This document shows positions 1 to 9,007 of a stretch of DNA of 64,000 nucleotides, in pieces. How positions within the stretch are numbered: position 1 is the first letter of the stretch; each line of letters opens with the position of its first letter. Below the pieces are notes generated by a model. That model saw only the letters and a program-made list of their open reading frames with translations. It was not told where the DNA came from and did not search any database. Origin of the DNA: a virus; the IMG/VR virus record IMGVR_UViG_3300034104_003402, positions 20,370-84,369 of that record; one strand, 5' to 3'. The position numbers and the translations under genes are program-made.

Positions 1-1115
1 CTTCAGGTGCAGTTGGACGATATCCATCCTTGTCTGCAATAAAGGTTGAGACAGTTTGGGTAAGAGAAAGTTTAGAGATGACCAATCCTTTAGCCTTTGC
101 AAGCATGGCATGCAACCCAAACAGGCGGTCAATTTGAGAAGCGTAGGCTTTAAGATACTTCGTGATACGAACCATCTTTTCCGCTTTTTCGTCTTTCTTG
201 CTTTGAGTCTTCAAGGCTTCCGCTTCAGCAGCAAGTTTAGCCTGCACGAAAACGGAAAATCCGTTTGTGGTATTATTGCTCAACCCTGCCTTAACAGTGG
301 AGTTGATGTATTGTGAAACATACTCAGCGGCTTCACTCTTCAAGAAAGAAAGTAGAGCAGACTTAAGATTTGCACCTTCGGCTTCAATCTTTTTTGTTAA
401 GTCAACTATTTGCTTTTCTTCCGAGGTTTGAAGAAGCAGGTTCTTTGGAAGTGTTGGAACTTTCGCATCCACTACCCATACCGCTGTGGAAGTTCCCATC
501 GCAGGAACACCAGGCGACCATGAACCACGCTCTTTGATATCTCCGCTGCCACTCCACTTGGTGTGAAATACCACACCTATCTTTGCTGCTGCAACTTCTG
601 CTGCTGCTGGCGAATCTGTGGGAATAGCATAGGTGATGGTGTTCGGTCGGAACACAATGTAGTCTCTACCATCAATTGTTTGTGTTTTCTTTTCGCCTTG
701 AGTAAACAGCAAATCGCCCCAAGCCACACCACGAATGTTCAACGGCTTGAACAGTTTCAGAGCGGCGATTAGTTTATCTACCACGCCGCCTTCATGGTTC
801 TTGCGAATGTCGGCTTCAGTATAGTTAACTTTGGAAGTCTTGGAAAAGAAAGACTTGGTGGCAACAAAAAACTTCTTGGTTTCAGGATGTATACCAGTAA
901 TGATAGCAGGAGCCCCGTCCCACTTGGTGGATACATTCAGAGAAGCGGTTTGTTTTCCGCCTGCGGAAATACCACTAACGACATCTTTCAGAATTTTGAT
1001 GGAGGTCTGTAAGCCAGCCCAACCATTTTCGAACATGCCGTCTTCAAGATGGCTAATATGTCCGTTGGACTCTTTTATAAAATTAGGGGTTGCGTGTGTG
1101 GAAAATGATAGCATA
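1..1115 (-). CDS. Phage protein with KWDG motif, 3' end cut by window edge
   Basis: Reading frame is open from an ATG at 1115 to the window edge, so at least 371 residues with the C-terminus missing. The N-terminal third contains TKWDGAPA followed by a RGVAWGDLLFT stretch. The first resembles motif I (KxDG) of the nucleotidyltransferase/ligase superfamily, but no clear motif IV or V is visible, so an enzymatic role is unproven. Similar proteins of unknown function occur in T4-like marine phages (from memory). The second half is Lys/Glu/Ala-rich and probably helical. A TATAAATA late-promoter box sits directly upstream. Confidence 0.7.
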
Positions 1116-1121
1116 CCCCAT

Positions 1122-1129
1122 ATTTATAC
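1122..1129 (-). promoter_or_regulatory. T4-type late promoter box TATAAATA
   Basis: Exact TATAAATA on the minus strand, seven bases before the ATG at 1115. It matches the T4 late consensus. The very short distance leaves almost no leader, so the transcript may start close to the start codon. Confidence 0.5.
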
Positions 1130-1635
1130 TATTCCTCAATCCACCTAGACCAAGTTTTGGGGCCCAAATGGTCAATAATTGTCATCACAATCATCTTCCT
1201 GTTAGGCACGATTGGGGGCTTGGCTAAGGGCATCTTAGCCTCCTGCGGGGTTCGGTTAGCCTTCTTGTAGTTACACTTACGGCAAGAAGCCACAAGATTC
1301 TTCCATTCAAACTTACCACCACGGCTTACCGGCATTACATGGTCTACTGTTCCGTTGGCTGCGTTCAGCGAGCACCCACAATACTGACATTCATACTTGT
1401 CACGACGGAATACCCCCTTACGGGTGGCTCCCTTTACCCGATACGGCAAATTTACATACTCCACCAACACAATAGCGGTTGGGAGTTGATAGTGACCTCG
1501 TGGGGTAGGGATGCGATAGTAGTCTTCGTGACCGTAGGGCTTCTCGGCTCGACCTGAACAAAGCAGGTTAACCGCTCGCTTCCAATCAATCACATTTAAG
1601 ACTTCCTCGCTAGCGTTGAGGAGGAGAACCTTCAA
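1129..1635 (-). CDS. HNH endonuclease
   Basis: 168 residues. The central part carries a CxxC pair (YCGC), a DH pair followed by a conserved Asn in the KNLVASC segment, and a second CxxC (CRKC), then KKANRTP. This is the zinc-bound HNH fold, as in phage homing or packaging-associated HNH nucleases. The N-terminus (LLLNASEEVLNVIDWKRAVNLL) is the standard start of this subfamily. Stop codon is TAG. It is not inserted in another gene, so a free-standing homing role is possible but not shown. Confidence 0.88.
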   Translation of the reverse strand: MKVLLLNASEEVLNVIDWKRAVNLLCSGRAEKPYGHEDYYRIPTPRGHYQLPTAIVLVEYVNLPYRVKGATRKGVFRRDKYECQYCGCSLNAANGTVDHVMPVSRGGKFEWKNLVASCRKCNYKKANRTPQEAKMPLAKPPIVPNRKMIVMTIIDHLGPKTWSRWIEE

Positions 1636-1639
1636 GGAG

Positions 1640-1996
1640 TTAACCCTTCAGCAGTTGCGGATTGGTGTCCTGTTCCATCTCTTGGTTGAACAAGTTGATC
1701 TCTTCCTGTTCGTCCTTGATGATGGCGTAAACTTCAGACTTGAAACAAATTGCCAATGCTTGATCGTTCTCAGTCATAAGAGTCATGTATCCTCCAGCAA
1801 TCACTCGATCTCCCTTTTGAATTGGAAATGCTTCAGGCTGACGAGCAAACGAGAAATTTCTACCGTCGCCACCAACAGGCTGAGGAGCAAATGGGGCTTG
1901 ACCCACCGCATATACAGTTCCTTCAAAAGCCTCTCCAGGCTTAACTTTGTTGCGATCAACCTTCACAATAACATATTCAGTATTTGGGATAAGCAT
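1640..1996 (-). CDS. Small beta-rich protein, possibly GroES-like
   Basis: 118 residues, not firmly recognised. The layout is an N-terminal strand (YVIVKVDR), EGTVYAVGQ, then KGDRVI and a C-terminal SEVYAII. This order recalls the Cpn10/GroES barrel (G-x-V-x-A-V-G, V-G-D-x-V, E-x-x-x-I-I), with an insertion rich in Pro and Gly between the strands where a mobile loop would lie. The resemblance is weak. A clearer Cpn10-like gene lies at 19.7 kb. Confidence 0.5.
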   Translation of the reverse strand: MLIPNTEYVIVKVDRNKVKPGEAFEGTVYAVGQAPFAPQPVGGDGRNFSFARQPEAFPIQKGDRVIAGGYMTLMTENDQALAICFKSEVYAIIKDEQEEINLFNQEMEQDTNPQLLKG

Positions 1997-2022
1997 TATA
2001 TTCTCCTTGTTTTAGTATCTAG

Positions 2023-2096
2023 TAGGAGTGCCAGGATTCGAACCTGTTCCAATCGGGTATAAACCAATCTGGGCCAACCAAAGACCCCCCACTCCC
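2023..2096 (-). tRNA. tRNA-Ile (anticodon UAU)
   Basis: 74 nt cloverleaf. Acceptor GGGAGTG pairs with CACTCCT, T-arm is CAGG-TTCGAAT-CCTG, and the anticodon loop is TTTATAC on an ATTGG/CCGAT stem. Discriminator is A; CCA is not encoded. It reads the AUA codon, a usual supplement in T4-like phages. Confidence 0.85.
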
Positions 2097-2097
2097 G

Positions 2098-2334
2098 TTA
2101 AGTAAAAATCACGCGAGACTTTTTGTTTGCTACATGACCTGATTCCGTCTTGATGAGATAGTTGCTCTTCTGTCTGTCCTCATCATTACCTAATCGGTAA
2201 TTCACTTCTGTGATTCCCTTGTCGCGTAAAGTCGGTGTGATGTTACTTGCCAACTGAGCAACAATAGTTTCTGACAAGGCTGCTGCGGTAGCCTCATCGG
2301 TGTTCAGCGGAATATCAATGTGAAGTCGGAACAT
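2098..2334 (-). CDS. Hypothetical small protein
   Basis: 78 residues, function unknown. Begins MFRLHIDIPLN and ends in a basic NKKSRVIFT tail. It looks like a compact alpha/beta protein with no recognised motif. It sits between helicase gp41 and the tRNA-Ile gene. Confidence 0.6.
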   Translation of the reverse strand: MFRLHIDIPLNTDEATAAALSETIVAQLASNITPTLRDKGITEVNYRLGNDEDRQKSNYLIKTESGHVANKKSRVIFT

Positions 2335-2364
2335 GGATGTATTATATCTTATTGTTTGGCTTCG

Positions 2365-3789
2365 TCAAGACCAATCAGCAAAATCTCTCTTTTTATTAAA
2401 CTTCTCACCCATGCGTTCACGGAAAGTTTTAAATTCTCCCGAGTCTTCATCATCCGTATCCTTGGACTCGGTAATATTAATAATTCCGCGTTGAGCCGAT
2501 TCATCCAAGTCAAACAGTTTCATTTTGCTGCGGTCAATTCCGACAACGAAGCGTCGGTTAGATGCAGGATCAGCATAACGGTTCTTCAACTGCTTCACCA
2601 TAATCTGACCAAGACCCTGAAGTTCTTCGGTTGAAACCAAAGCAAACATGAAATCTGCGGTTTGTGGTAGACCGAACGATTCACTAGTATCTGTCAACTC
2701 AACATCCGTGCTAGAGAAGCCAGAACGATTAGTTTGAGTTGCCGTAAAGATGGGAACACCAGTCTCCACCGCAAGACCGCGCAGTTCCTCTGCAATAGCC
2801 TTGATGAATGTATATGAGTTTACTGTAGCACTCTGTTTCATACGAGAAGATGCACAAATGTTTAAGTAGTCGATAAAAATAATTTCAGGAACAAAGTTCT
2901 TCTTCAAACGCAGTTCATCCAACAGATGCTTGAAGTGCATTACTGAAGCACTCGCTGTCGGATACTCTTTGATAATCAGTTTCCCCGTAGTCTGTTCCAT
3001 AATACGCTTCATTTTGCGGTCGTAGATATCCTTGGGCAAAGCCTTCAGATCATCTAAACTAGTATCCATCAGATTGGCATCAATGCGTTCAGCAATACGC
3101 TCTTCCGCCATTTCGCAAGTTATATACAGCACATTCTTACCTTGCATCAGACAATTTGCAGCATGGTGACAGAGGAACAAAGACTTACCCACGCCCGTGC
3201 CCGCGAGACACACATTCAGAGTTTTGTATGGAGTTCCATTGTTGGTAATTTTGTTCATCAGGTCAAGATCAAACGGAATACGCTTCTCTACGGTGTGATA
3301 GAAGTCGTATCGCTTGTCTGCATCACCAATGAAATCGTGACCGATATGAGAATCAAAACTAACTGCAAGAGCAGTAGAAAGAATGCTTGGAATAGCAGTT
3401 TTAGTTTTGTCTTTGGACTTTCCATCAATAATCTGAATGGATTCCATGATGCCATTATAGAGTGCCTTTTCTTTACAGAAGTTTTCTGTGTTGTCTAGCA
3501 ACCATTGTGTGTCGGGAGCATCATGTGTCTTAAAACTCTTGATGATTTCTCGAATAGATTTGAACTCGGTTTCGCTTAAATCATCGCGCTTTCCCAAGTC
3601 GATAAGCAGACTTTCAACACTTGGCTTGGCGTTGTATTGAGTGTAAAACTCGCTCACACAATCGTAGATAACCCGCTCGTCACGCTCATTGAAATACTCG
3701 GGCTTCAAGAACGGTAGAACTTTTCTACCAAACTCCTCATCGTGGAGCAGGGAACGAAGAATTAAAATTTCTGTTCTGTCAGCAGACAT
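2365..3789 (-). CDS. 41: Replicative DNA helicase, gp41/DnaB family
   Basis: 474 residues from the ATG at 3789 (a TTG 33 bases upstream is possible but sits inside the promoter). RecA-type ATPase core: Walker A GTGVGKS at about residues 197-203, Walker B IIFIDYLN near 297, and a TQTNRSG switch-like segment near 352. Length matches T4 gp41 (475). It would unwind DNA at the fork as a hexamer with primase. C-terminal acidic and basic patches (DTDDEDSGEF, FNKKRDF) fit partner binding. It is the last replication gene of the leftward block, separated from uvsX by the sugar cassette. Confidence 0.95.
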   Translation of the reverse strand: MSADRTEILILRSLLHDEEFGRKVLPFLKPEYFNERDERVIYDCVSEFYTQYNAKPSVESLLIDLGKRDDLSETEFKSIREIIKSFKTHDAPDTQWLLDNTENFCKEKALYNGIMESIQIIDGKSKDKTKTAIPSILSTALAVSFDSHIGHDFIGDADKRYDFYHTVEKRIPFDLDLMNKITNNGTPYKTLNVCLAGTGVGKSLFLCHHAANCLMQGKNVLYITCEMAEERIAERIDANLMDTSLDDLKALPKDIYDRKMKRIMEQTTGKLIIKEYPTASASVMHFKHLLDELRLKKNFVPEIIFIDYLNICASSRMKQSATVNSYTFIKAIAEELRGLAVETGVPIFTATQTNRSGFSSTDVELTDTSESFGLPQTADFMFALVSTEELQGLGQIMVKQLKNRYADPASNRRFVVGIDRSKMKLFDLDESAQRGIINITESKDTDDEDSGEFKTFRERMGEKFNKKRDFADWS

Positions 3790-3810
3790 CAGATGGGTTC
3801 TCGAACAATC

Positions 3811-3838
3811 AGTATACCCCAAATCCCCGAAAAGTCAA
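3811..3838 (-). promoter_or_regulatory. Sigma70-like early promoter for gp41
   Basis: Minus-strand TTGACT, 16-base spacer, TATACT, about 25 bases upstream of the helicase ATG. Confidence 0.7.
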
Positions 3839-4302
3839 GCAAACTTTTTCTGACAATCGTAGATAAAATCCGAGCAAACGGCTCCAAATCCGGTTTGATT
3901 ATAAGCGGCTACAGATTCTTTAGAGAGAAGAGGAATAATGCACTTGGAAATCATAGAATTTGTTAAATCGTGCGACCAAATCCAACCATTACTTACAAGT
4001 GTATACCGATCAGATTCGTGACAAAAATATCGAACAGGCTGCATTAAAGATCTTTGAAAAATCCATTTGAGAGCGGCGTATTCCTTGACATGAATCCAAA
4101 GATATTCACGGCGTTGCCAAAGCCACTCCTCGGTCACAGGATACTGAGCGTAATCGTGACCTAGATGGGGTTGTTCGTTTTTCATACGCAGATCTATCTC
4201 TACATCATAGCCTGCATCAATTGCTTCTTGAATGTAATCCAATGAGTTTTCACGCTCGGGAATAACTCCGTCAAGATTACCTCGGTGTGAAATGTAAATC
4301 AC
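3835..4302 (-). CDS. Glycerophosphodiester phosphodiesterase-like protein
   Basis: 155 residues. N-terminus HRGNLDG, PERENSLDYIQEAI and VEIDLRM is the GDPD TIM-barrel signature: the catalytic His of HRG and the Glu/Asp of the E-x-D pair. It is shorter than usual GDPD enzymes (about 250), so it is a minimal form. It overlaps the HAD gene by 4 bases, which places it at the 3' end of the sugar cassette. Similar short proteins occur in capsule loci. The substrate is unknown. Confidence 0.65.
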   Translation of the reverse strand: MIYISHRGNLDGVIPERENSLDYIQEAIDAGYDVEIDLRMKNEQPHLGHDYAQYPVTEEWLWQRREYLWIHVKEYAALKWIFQRSLMQPVRYFCHESDRYTLVSNGWIWSHDLTNSMISKCIIPLLSKESVAAYNQTGFGAVCSDFIYDCQKKFA

Positions 4303-4601
4303 GATAATTCCTCTATTCTTAAACTTTTGTCTTCAATGAATAGATCATAGTAAGGTTTATCGCATCTCAAATCGTGATGCTTTGCACCCCAATCTTCCAA
4401 CTGCTGCTTGGTTAGATCATACCAGTCTATGCCACTTCGACTGCCTCTAGCCGTCCAATAGATGATGGTGTTTCCCTCGTCATATAAGCGATTAATCTTT
4501 TCTATGTTTTCAAGAATAGGCTTAGACTTCTTATACTCCCGAGGATGGTCAGGAGTAATGCAAATCGTTTCATCAATGTCAACAAATATGATTTTAGTCA
4601 T
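4299..4601 (-). CDS. HAD-family phosphatase
   Basis: 100 residues. FVDIDETI near the N-terminus is the HAD nucleophile motif (DxDxT/S), WTARGSR is motif II, and the C-terminal YDLFIEDKS supplies the acidic pair. This compact type is common in polysaccharide biosynthesis loci and removes phosphate from a sugar or related intermediate. It overlaps the nucleotidyltransferase by 8 bases. Confidence 0.8.
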   Translation of the reverse strand: MTKIIFVDIDETICITPDHPREYKKSKPILENIEKINRLYDEGNTIIYWTARGSRSGIDWYDLTKQQLEDWGAKHHDLRCDKPYYDLFIEDKSLRIEELS

Positions 4602-5418
4602 TGTGATACGAGTCCCAATACAGATAGCAGTTAATTAGATCATCCACCGACTTTACCTGCTTACCTTTAACTATGGTTGCCCAAGCCTCAAAATTTTCCA
4701 CTTCTTCAGGAGTTCCAAACACGGTAACAAACGGAGTGTCGTAATAACCAACTTTCAATCCGTCTTGAACCAGCAGATTGTAGACCAAAGTAACATAGAA
4801 TTCGCCATTATACTGAATTCCCCTCTCCATAGCAAGATCAAAATATTTCTTGATATCTGCACCCCGTCTAAAGTAATACATGCCGGTAGAAGCATGTTCA
4901 TTCATCGGATCGTTGGTGTAACACGCCTTTTCTTTAATCTCAGTAATATACGGAGTTCCCGGCACATCTTTAACAAACGCCATCTTTGTTTGAGCCAAGG
5001 TGTGTGGATGAAATCCAGAGTGAGTAAGAATGCAACCATCCATCTTGTAGTAGTTAACATGTTCCTTAAAATGCTCCATGTCCCAAAGGTGAGGATTGTC
5101 GCAGTAAGAAACAATTACTTCTTCATCATCTTTGATGTGTTCGTATACTGCCTTAACCGTCCACACAGGGCCCAACTTATGTTGAGGCATGGATACAATC
5201 GTGGCGTTTGGCTTCAGAGATAGAAGCACATCTCGCATATCAGTTGTTGCTAGGTGGGTATCGTTACAGATGAATACAATTTCATCGTTTGGATCAAACA
5301 TCTCTAGAATGTATTCTATGATTCGTTTACCGTTTACGCGAATAAGGGGCTTAGGGTCTGCATATCCCTTCTCGACAAAACGATTGCCTGTTCCTGCCAT
5401 TGGCACAATTATCTTCAT
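4594..5418 (-). CDS. Sugar-phosphate nucleotidyltransferase
   Basis: 274 residues. The N-terminal VPMAGTGNRF, KGYADPKPLI and later YCDNPH (the metal-binding region) fit the NTP_transferase GT-A fold that makes NDP-sugars from sugar-1-phosphate and an NTP. The GxGxRF-PKP signature is nearly canonical. It overlaps its neighbours on both sides, so it is one operon with the kinase-aldolase gene. Sugar specificity cannot be read from sequence. Confidence 0.85.
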   Translation of the reverse strand: MKIIVPMAGTGNRFVEKGYADPKPLIRVNGKRIIEYILEMFDPNDEIVFICNDTHLATTDMRDVLLSLKPNATIVSMPQHKLGPVWTVKAVYEHIKDDEEVIVSYCDNPHLWDMEHFKEHVNYYKMDGCILTHSGFHPHTLAQTKMAFVKDVPGTPYITEIKEKACYTNDPMNEHASTGMYYFRRGADIKKYFDLAMERGIQYNGEFYVTLVYNLLVQDGLKVGYYDTPFVTVFGTPEEVENFEAWATIVKGKQVKSVDDLINCYLYWDSYHND

Positions 5419-6827
5419 ACTAAAGCCTTTCTGAATTGTTCCGACGACATACTGTTTAACTTTCTCACTTCTTCAGAACTCAAAAAGTTTGGAGTCAAGC
5501 AGGCTCCAGTCATCAGATGTAGTATGTAGTTGTTTGTTGAAGACATTTCGTTTAGAAAAACTGCGGCATCTGGAAAAAGCGGCATATTTATTTTAGAATC
5601 CTCGTAATCCAAGAAACTGTCAACATGAGTAACCAACCAGCGTTTACATCGGTTGTTAATTTTTTCGGTTAGTTCTATTGCTTCTTCGTGAGTTTCTGCT
5701 CCGACTATCAGCCCATGATTTTGCAAAAAAATGATGTTGGTGTTTATCAGATTTGGTGTTATACGATTTACCAATTCATATCCTGGTGTGGTGTAAGGAA
5801 CAAATTGATACGCAATATCTTTGAAAAGAGTTTTCAATACTTCTTCTCCTTCCAAACTACAAAGTATGGAATTAAGGTGTATTGGATGGGTATGGATAAC
5901 AACTTTATTTGGAATGGAGATATGGAATCCGGTTTCCATAGAAGGATTACTGTCCCCTATCTTTTTACATCCTTTGATATACAGATTGTAATGTTTTTCG
6001 TCTGCAAATTTTGGTAAAGGTTCCTTTCGAATATCACAAACACAAAATCCATGATACAAATTTATATCACTCATCTTTGCGCCTGATGATTTGATAATCA
6101 TTCCGCCATCCGACTTGACAGAAACATTTCCGCCTCTGCCTTGAACTAAAGCGGGATCTAATCCCAACCATTTACAAATTTGTAAAAAGTTATTCGTTGA
6201 TTCGTAGAACCCCTTAACGAGTTCCATGAATTTTTGCCCCTTGTCAGTAGTGCAAAAGTATAACAGTTTGATGGAAGAGTGCTGATCTTTACTAAACTTA
6301 ACTACAATATCGGCATTCTGTTTCTGTGGCTTTATGAATCGGTCTTCATCATCTTTTCTGCGCTTTATGGTTTCTAGAACCTCGGCTTTAGTATGGCCTC
6401 TTTTAGTTGTATCGCGTTTAACTTTCCATTCGACTTTTAAATCTTCATCAGTATCCACATAAATGTTTAAATCTGAAATTTGAACAGTAGGTTTGTGATA
6501 AAGAGCATGAAGCCCTTCGTAAATGATATACGGTTTAGAATCAATTCTGACAGAAGAATCAAATTTTCCTGTATCGTGATTATAGTGGCTTCTTTGTATA
6601 GGATTACCATTCTTTAATTCAACAAGATGAGAATAACCCAATTCTAAATTATTTGCATCAGGATTCAAATGTGTAATGGTCTTCCAAATGGGATCGCCTC
6701 TTTCCCACTTGTGAAGATCATCACCACTTAGACAAACACAATCTTTTGACCCAAGAATACTTTGAATGATCTTAGATATTGTGGTTTTGCCTACACCAGA
6801 ACTTCCTGATATGCAAAACAAATTCAT
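5415..6827 (-). CDS. Fusion: P-loop sugar/nucleoside kinase and class II aldolase domains
   Basis: 470 residues with two domains. Residues 1-180 resemble uridine kinase: Walker A SGSSGVGKTT, then KRDTTKRGHT and RRKDDEDRF. Residues 210-450 resemble class II aldolases or epimerases (FucA/AraD/MtnB-like): GRGGNVSVK, IKSSGAKM, a metal-site THPIH and a late QNHGL. The combination suggests phosphorylation and carbon-chain chemistry on a sugar or a small precursor. The gene overlaps the nucleotidyltransferase by 4 bases. I know of no named enzyme with this exact fusion. Confidence 0.75.
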   Translation of the reverse strand: MNLFCISGSSGVGKTTISKIIQSILGSKDCVCLSGDDLHKWERGDPIWKTITHLNPDANNLELGYSHLVELKNGNPIQRSHYNHDTGKFDSSVRIDSKPYIIYEGLHALYHKPTVQISDLNIYVDTDEDLKVEWKVKRDTTKRGHTKAEVLETIKRRKDDEDRFIKPQKQNADIVVKFSKDQHSSIKLLYFCTTDKGQKFMELVKGFYESTNNFLQICKWLGLDPALVQGRGGNVSVKSDGGMIIKSSGAKMSDINLYHGFCVCDIRKEPLPKFADEKHYNLYIKGCKKIGDSNPSMETGFHISIPNKVVIHTHPIHLNSILCSLEGEEVLKTLFKDIAYQFVPYTTPGYELVNRITPNLINTNIIFLQNHGLIVGAETHEEAIELTEKINNRCKRWLVTHVDSFLDYEDSKINMPLFPDAAVFLNEMSSTNNYILHLMTGACLTPNFLSSEEVRKLNSMSSEQFRKALV

Positions 6828-7834
6828 TAGATCATGCCAGCGATTTCAAGAATACGCATCATAGGCCCCTCTTGTTCGTGATATGGACGATAACAATGTA
6901 TATCCATGTAACCCTTGTTCTTTAATTTTTCAACATCATAAAGATATTCTTTACCTGTCCATTGCATGCTTCTTTTCTTTATATTGTTTTGCTTCAGGTA
7001 TTGCACAATATTTTCTGGTGTAGTTTTATTGCTTTCTGCCATATTCTTTATGTCGGTTTCTGTCCATCCATTTGGATCGAACCAAGTTCCATTACCAACA
7101 CGATCAATCTTACCATCAAAGATGTGATATTCTTTACCGAAGAAACCACCAGTGATTCTCTTAGACTTCAACCCATACCAAATCTGTTCGGATGTGTATC
7201 CTTCTTCAGCGACCCAATAATCACCATGAATACTTTTATTGAGAGTGTTTCTTGCATCCTCAGTAACCATACCGTGTCTACGAGCATCAATAACTCCCTG
7301 CACAACTTCTTTGAAACTCTTATCACGGAAGAATAGATTTTCATACAATTTACCCTTAGCCACATGATAATGACCAGGAAGATCATAGCCGCCATTAACA
7401 TATGCACCAACCTTCAAGAAAGTGTCGGGCGAAATGCCTGGCATGCCATCAGGACGAATACCTGGACGCATCTGAGCAGTAAGAGTATAGTTCAAATGAG
7501 CATACGCATCGTCAGGAACATTCGGCAAATCATTTAAAAAATATTCGGTCTGCAAAGGAATTTGATCTATGTCACCGATTATCCATGTTGTTTCTGGTTC
7601 AACCTTTGGATGATAAAACTTAGAAAATTGTATTTGAATGATTTGTGGAAGATCAGGATCATACTTCTGTTCTATAACTTCTCCGTATTCTTCAGATACC
7701 TTACAACTCTTTTTATCTCCAAACAAAAGACATACCGGCTCCACTCCAAACTTAGTCTTCCATACCTTAGATTGTATGTTCCAAAATGGACTGAATGTTT
7801 CCGAGCAACTAAAGACGACTTTATCAATTTTCAT
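6827..7834 (-). CDS. Putative GT-A-like glycosyltransferase of unknown family
   Basis: 335 residues. The N-terminus (VVFSCSETFSPFWNIQSKVW) and the WIIGDIDQIPL segment, with an Asp-x-Asp like metal site, resemble nucleotide-sugar glycosyltransferases. The C-terminal half is tyrosine- and tryptophan-rich without familiar motifs. Its place between the kinase-aldolase and ColD genes supports a role in the same sugar pathway. Family membership is an inference. Confidence 0.55.
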   Translation of the reverse strand: MKIDKVVFSCSETFSPFWNIQSKVWKTKFGVEPVCLLFGDKKSCKVSEEYGEVIEQKYDPDLPQIIQIQFSKFYHPKVEPETTWIIGDIDQIPLQTEYFLNDLPNVPDDAYAHLNYTLTAQMRPGIRPDGMPGISPDTFLKVGAYVNGGYDLPGHYHVAKGKLYENLFFRDKSFKEVVQGVIDARRHGMVTEDARNTLNKSIHGDYWVAEEGYTSEQIWYGLKSKRITGGFFGKEYHIFDGKIDRVGNGTWFDPNGWTETDIKNMAESNKTTPENIVQYLKQNNIKKRSMQWTGKEYLYDVEKLKNKGYMDIHCYRPYHEQEGPMMRILEIAGMI

Positions 7835-7837
7835 GGA

Positions 7838-9007
7838 TTAATCCTTGCTTACTGTAAATGTGTTTACTATGTCAGATACAAACTTAATTTGATCTTCGGT
7901 CATATCAGGATTGTTGGGAACATACATTCCGTAATCGTGTATCTCATCCGCAAACGGGTGCTTCTTGGAACCGTATCTCTCGTAGAAGAACGGCTGTCGG
8001 GAAATACTACCCGCAATTAGTGGACGACACTCCACAGAATTTTTGGCTAGTTTCTTAACAATCTCAGGCACTCTTGGGTGAATGATGGGATAGGCAAAGT
8101 TTGAAACATACTCAAACTGATCCACAGAAATCTTCCAATGTGGATTTACGATATACTTATCGTATAGTTTAAGATTATTCCATCGCTTATCACAGAACCG
8201 ATCAAGTTTCTTGAGTTGCTGTATACCGATATACGCTTGCAGATCGGTTGAGCGAAGATTGAATCCTGGATAGTAGAAGGTGTAGAAGTTACGGAAGTCA
8301 TCAATACCATACTTCAGTTGAAGATTGATACGAGAAACTTCATCCAAATCTCTAGACCATCCGTGAGAACGAATGCTCTTTAGAATATTATACAGTTCGT
8401 AATCATCGGTTGAAATCAACCCGCCTTCTATGGTAGAGAAGTGATGCCCATAGTAAGTGCTGAAAGACGCAGCAAGACTCAAAGTTCCTGTTTTCTTGCC
8501 ATCCACGGTTGTTCCAACACTCTCACAGGAATCCTCAAGAAGTATCACTCCATACTTCTCACAGATTTCTTGAATGCGCTTCATGTCGTTTGGAAATCCT
8601 AAAGCATGAACTACCATTAGAGCAGCAGGATTTTCTCGCTTGCAAATTTCCTCAAACTCCTCAACATCAATTCCCAAGTTGGCTCTGTCGGTTCCGCAAA
8701 GAATCGGCTCTAACCCCAACTGAATTGCAGGAGCAACTGTTGTCACCCAAGACAAACATGGGAACACAACCTTCTTGTTCTTTAAACGATTGCTTACAAT
8801 CAAAGCATAGAATATTGCCAAGTTTGCAGACGATCCCGAGTTTACAAATACCGAATACTTGCAACCCAACCAATTGCTCCACTCCTGCTCAAACTCAACG
8901 GTTCTAGTGGCTTTCGTTAAACGAGGATTAGTGTTAAGCCAAGAGATTAAAGATGATATGTCTTGTTGATCTATAGTGTCTTGAACTAGATTTATTGGTT
9001 TATTCAT
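7838..9007 (-). CDS. colD: GDP-4-keto-6-deoxy-D-mannose 3-dehydratase-like (ColD type) PLP enzyme
   Basis: 389 residues, a DegT/DnrJ/EryC1-fold PLP protein. The key feature is GHHFSTIEGG at residues 187-196: the lysine that binds PLP in aminotransferases is replaced by His. That replacement defines ColD (388 residues, active-site His188), which removes the C3 hydroxyl of GDP-4-keto-6-deoxymannose on the way to colitose. VNSGSSAN (55-62) and LLEDSCES (156-163, the PLP-pyridine Asp) are also present. Its substrate would be made by the gmd gene at 34 kb. It overlaps the epimerase by 4 bases. RfbH-type CDP-sugar dehydrases share the His, so the nucleotide is not certain. Confidence 0.8.
   Translation of the reverse strand: MNKPINLVQDTIDQQDISSLISWLNTNPRLTKATRTVEFEQEWSNWLGCKYSVFVNSGSSANLAIFYALIVSNRLKNKKVVFPCLSWVTTVAPAIQLGLEPILCGTDRANLGIDVEEFEEICKRENPAALMVVHALGFPNDMKRIQEICEKYGVILLEDSCESVGTTVDGKKTGTLSLAASFSTYYGHHFSTIEGGLISTDDYELYNILKSIRSHGWSRDLDEVSRINLQLKYGIDDFRNFYTFYYPGFNLRSTDLQAYIGIQQLKKLDRFCDKRWNNLKLYDKYIVNPHWKISVDQFEYVSNFAYPIIHPRVPEIVKKLAKNSVECRPLIAGSISRQPFFYERYGSKKHPFADEIHDYGMYVPNNPDMTEDQIKFVSDIVNTFTVSKD

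Noticed and set aside
7838-9007. Ordinary DegT aminotransferase
   Set aside because: The PLP lysine is replaced by His in GHHFSTIEGG, so aminotransfer through a Schiff base with Lys is not possible.
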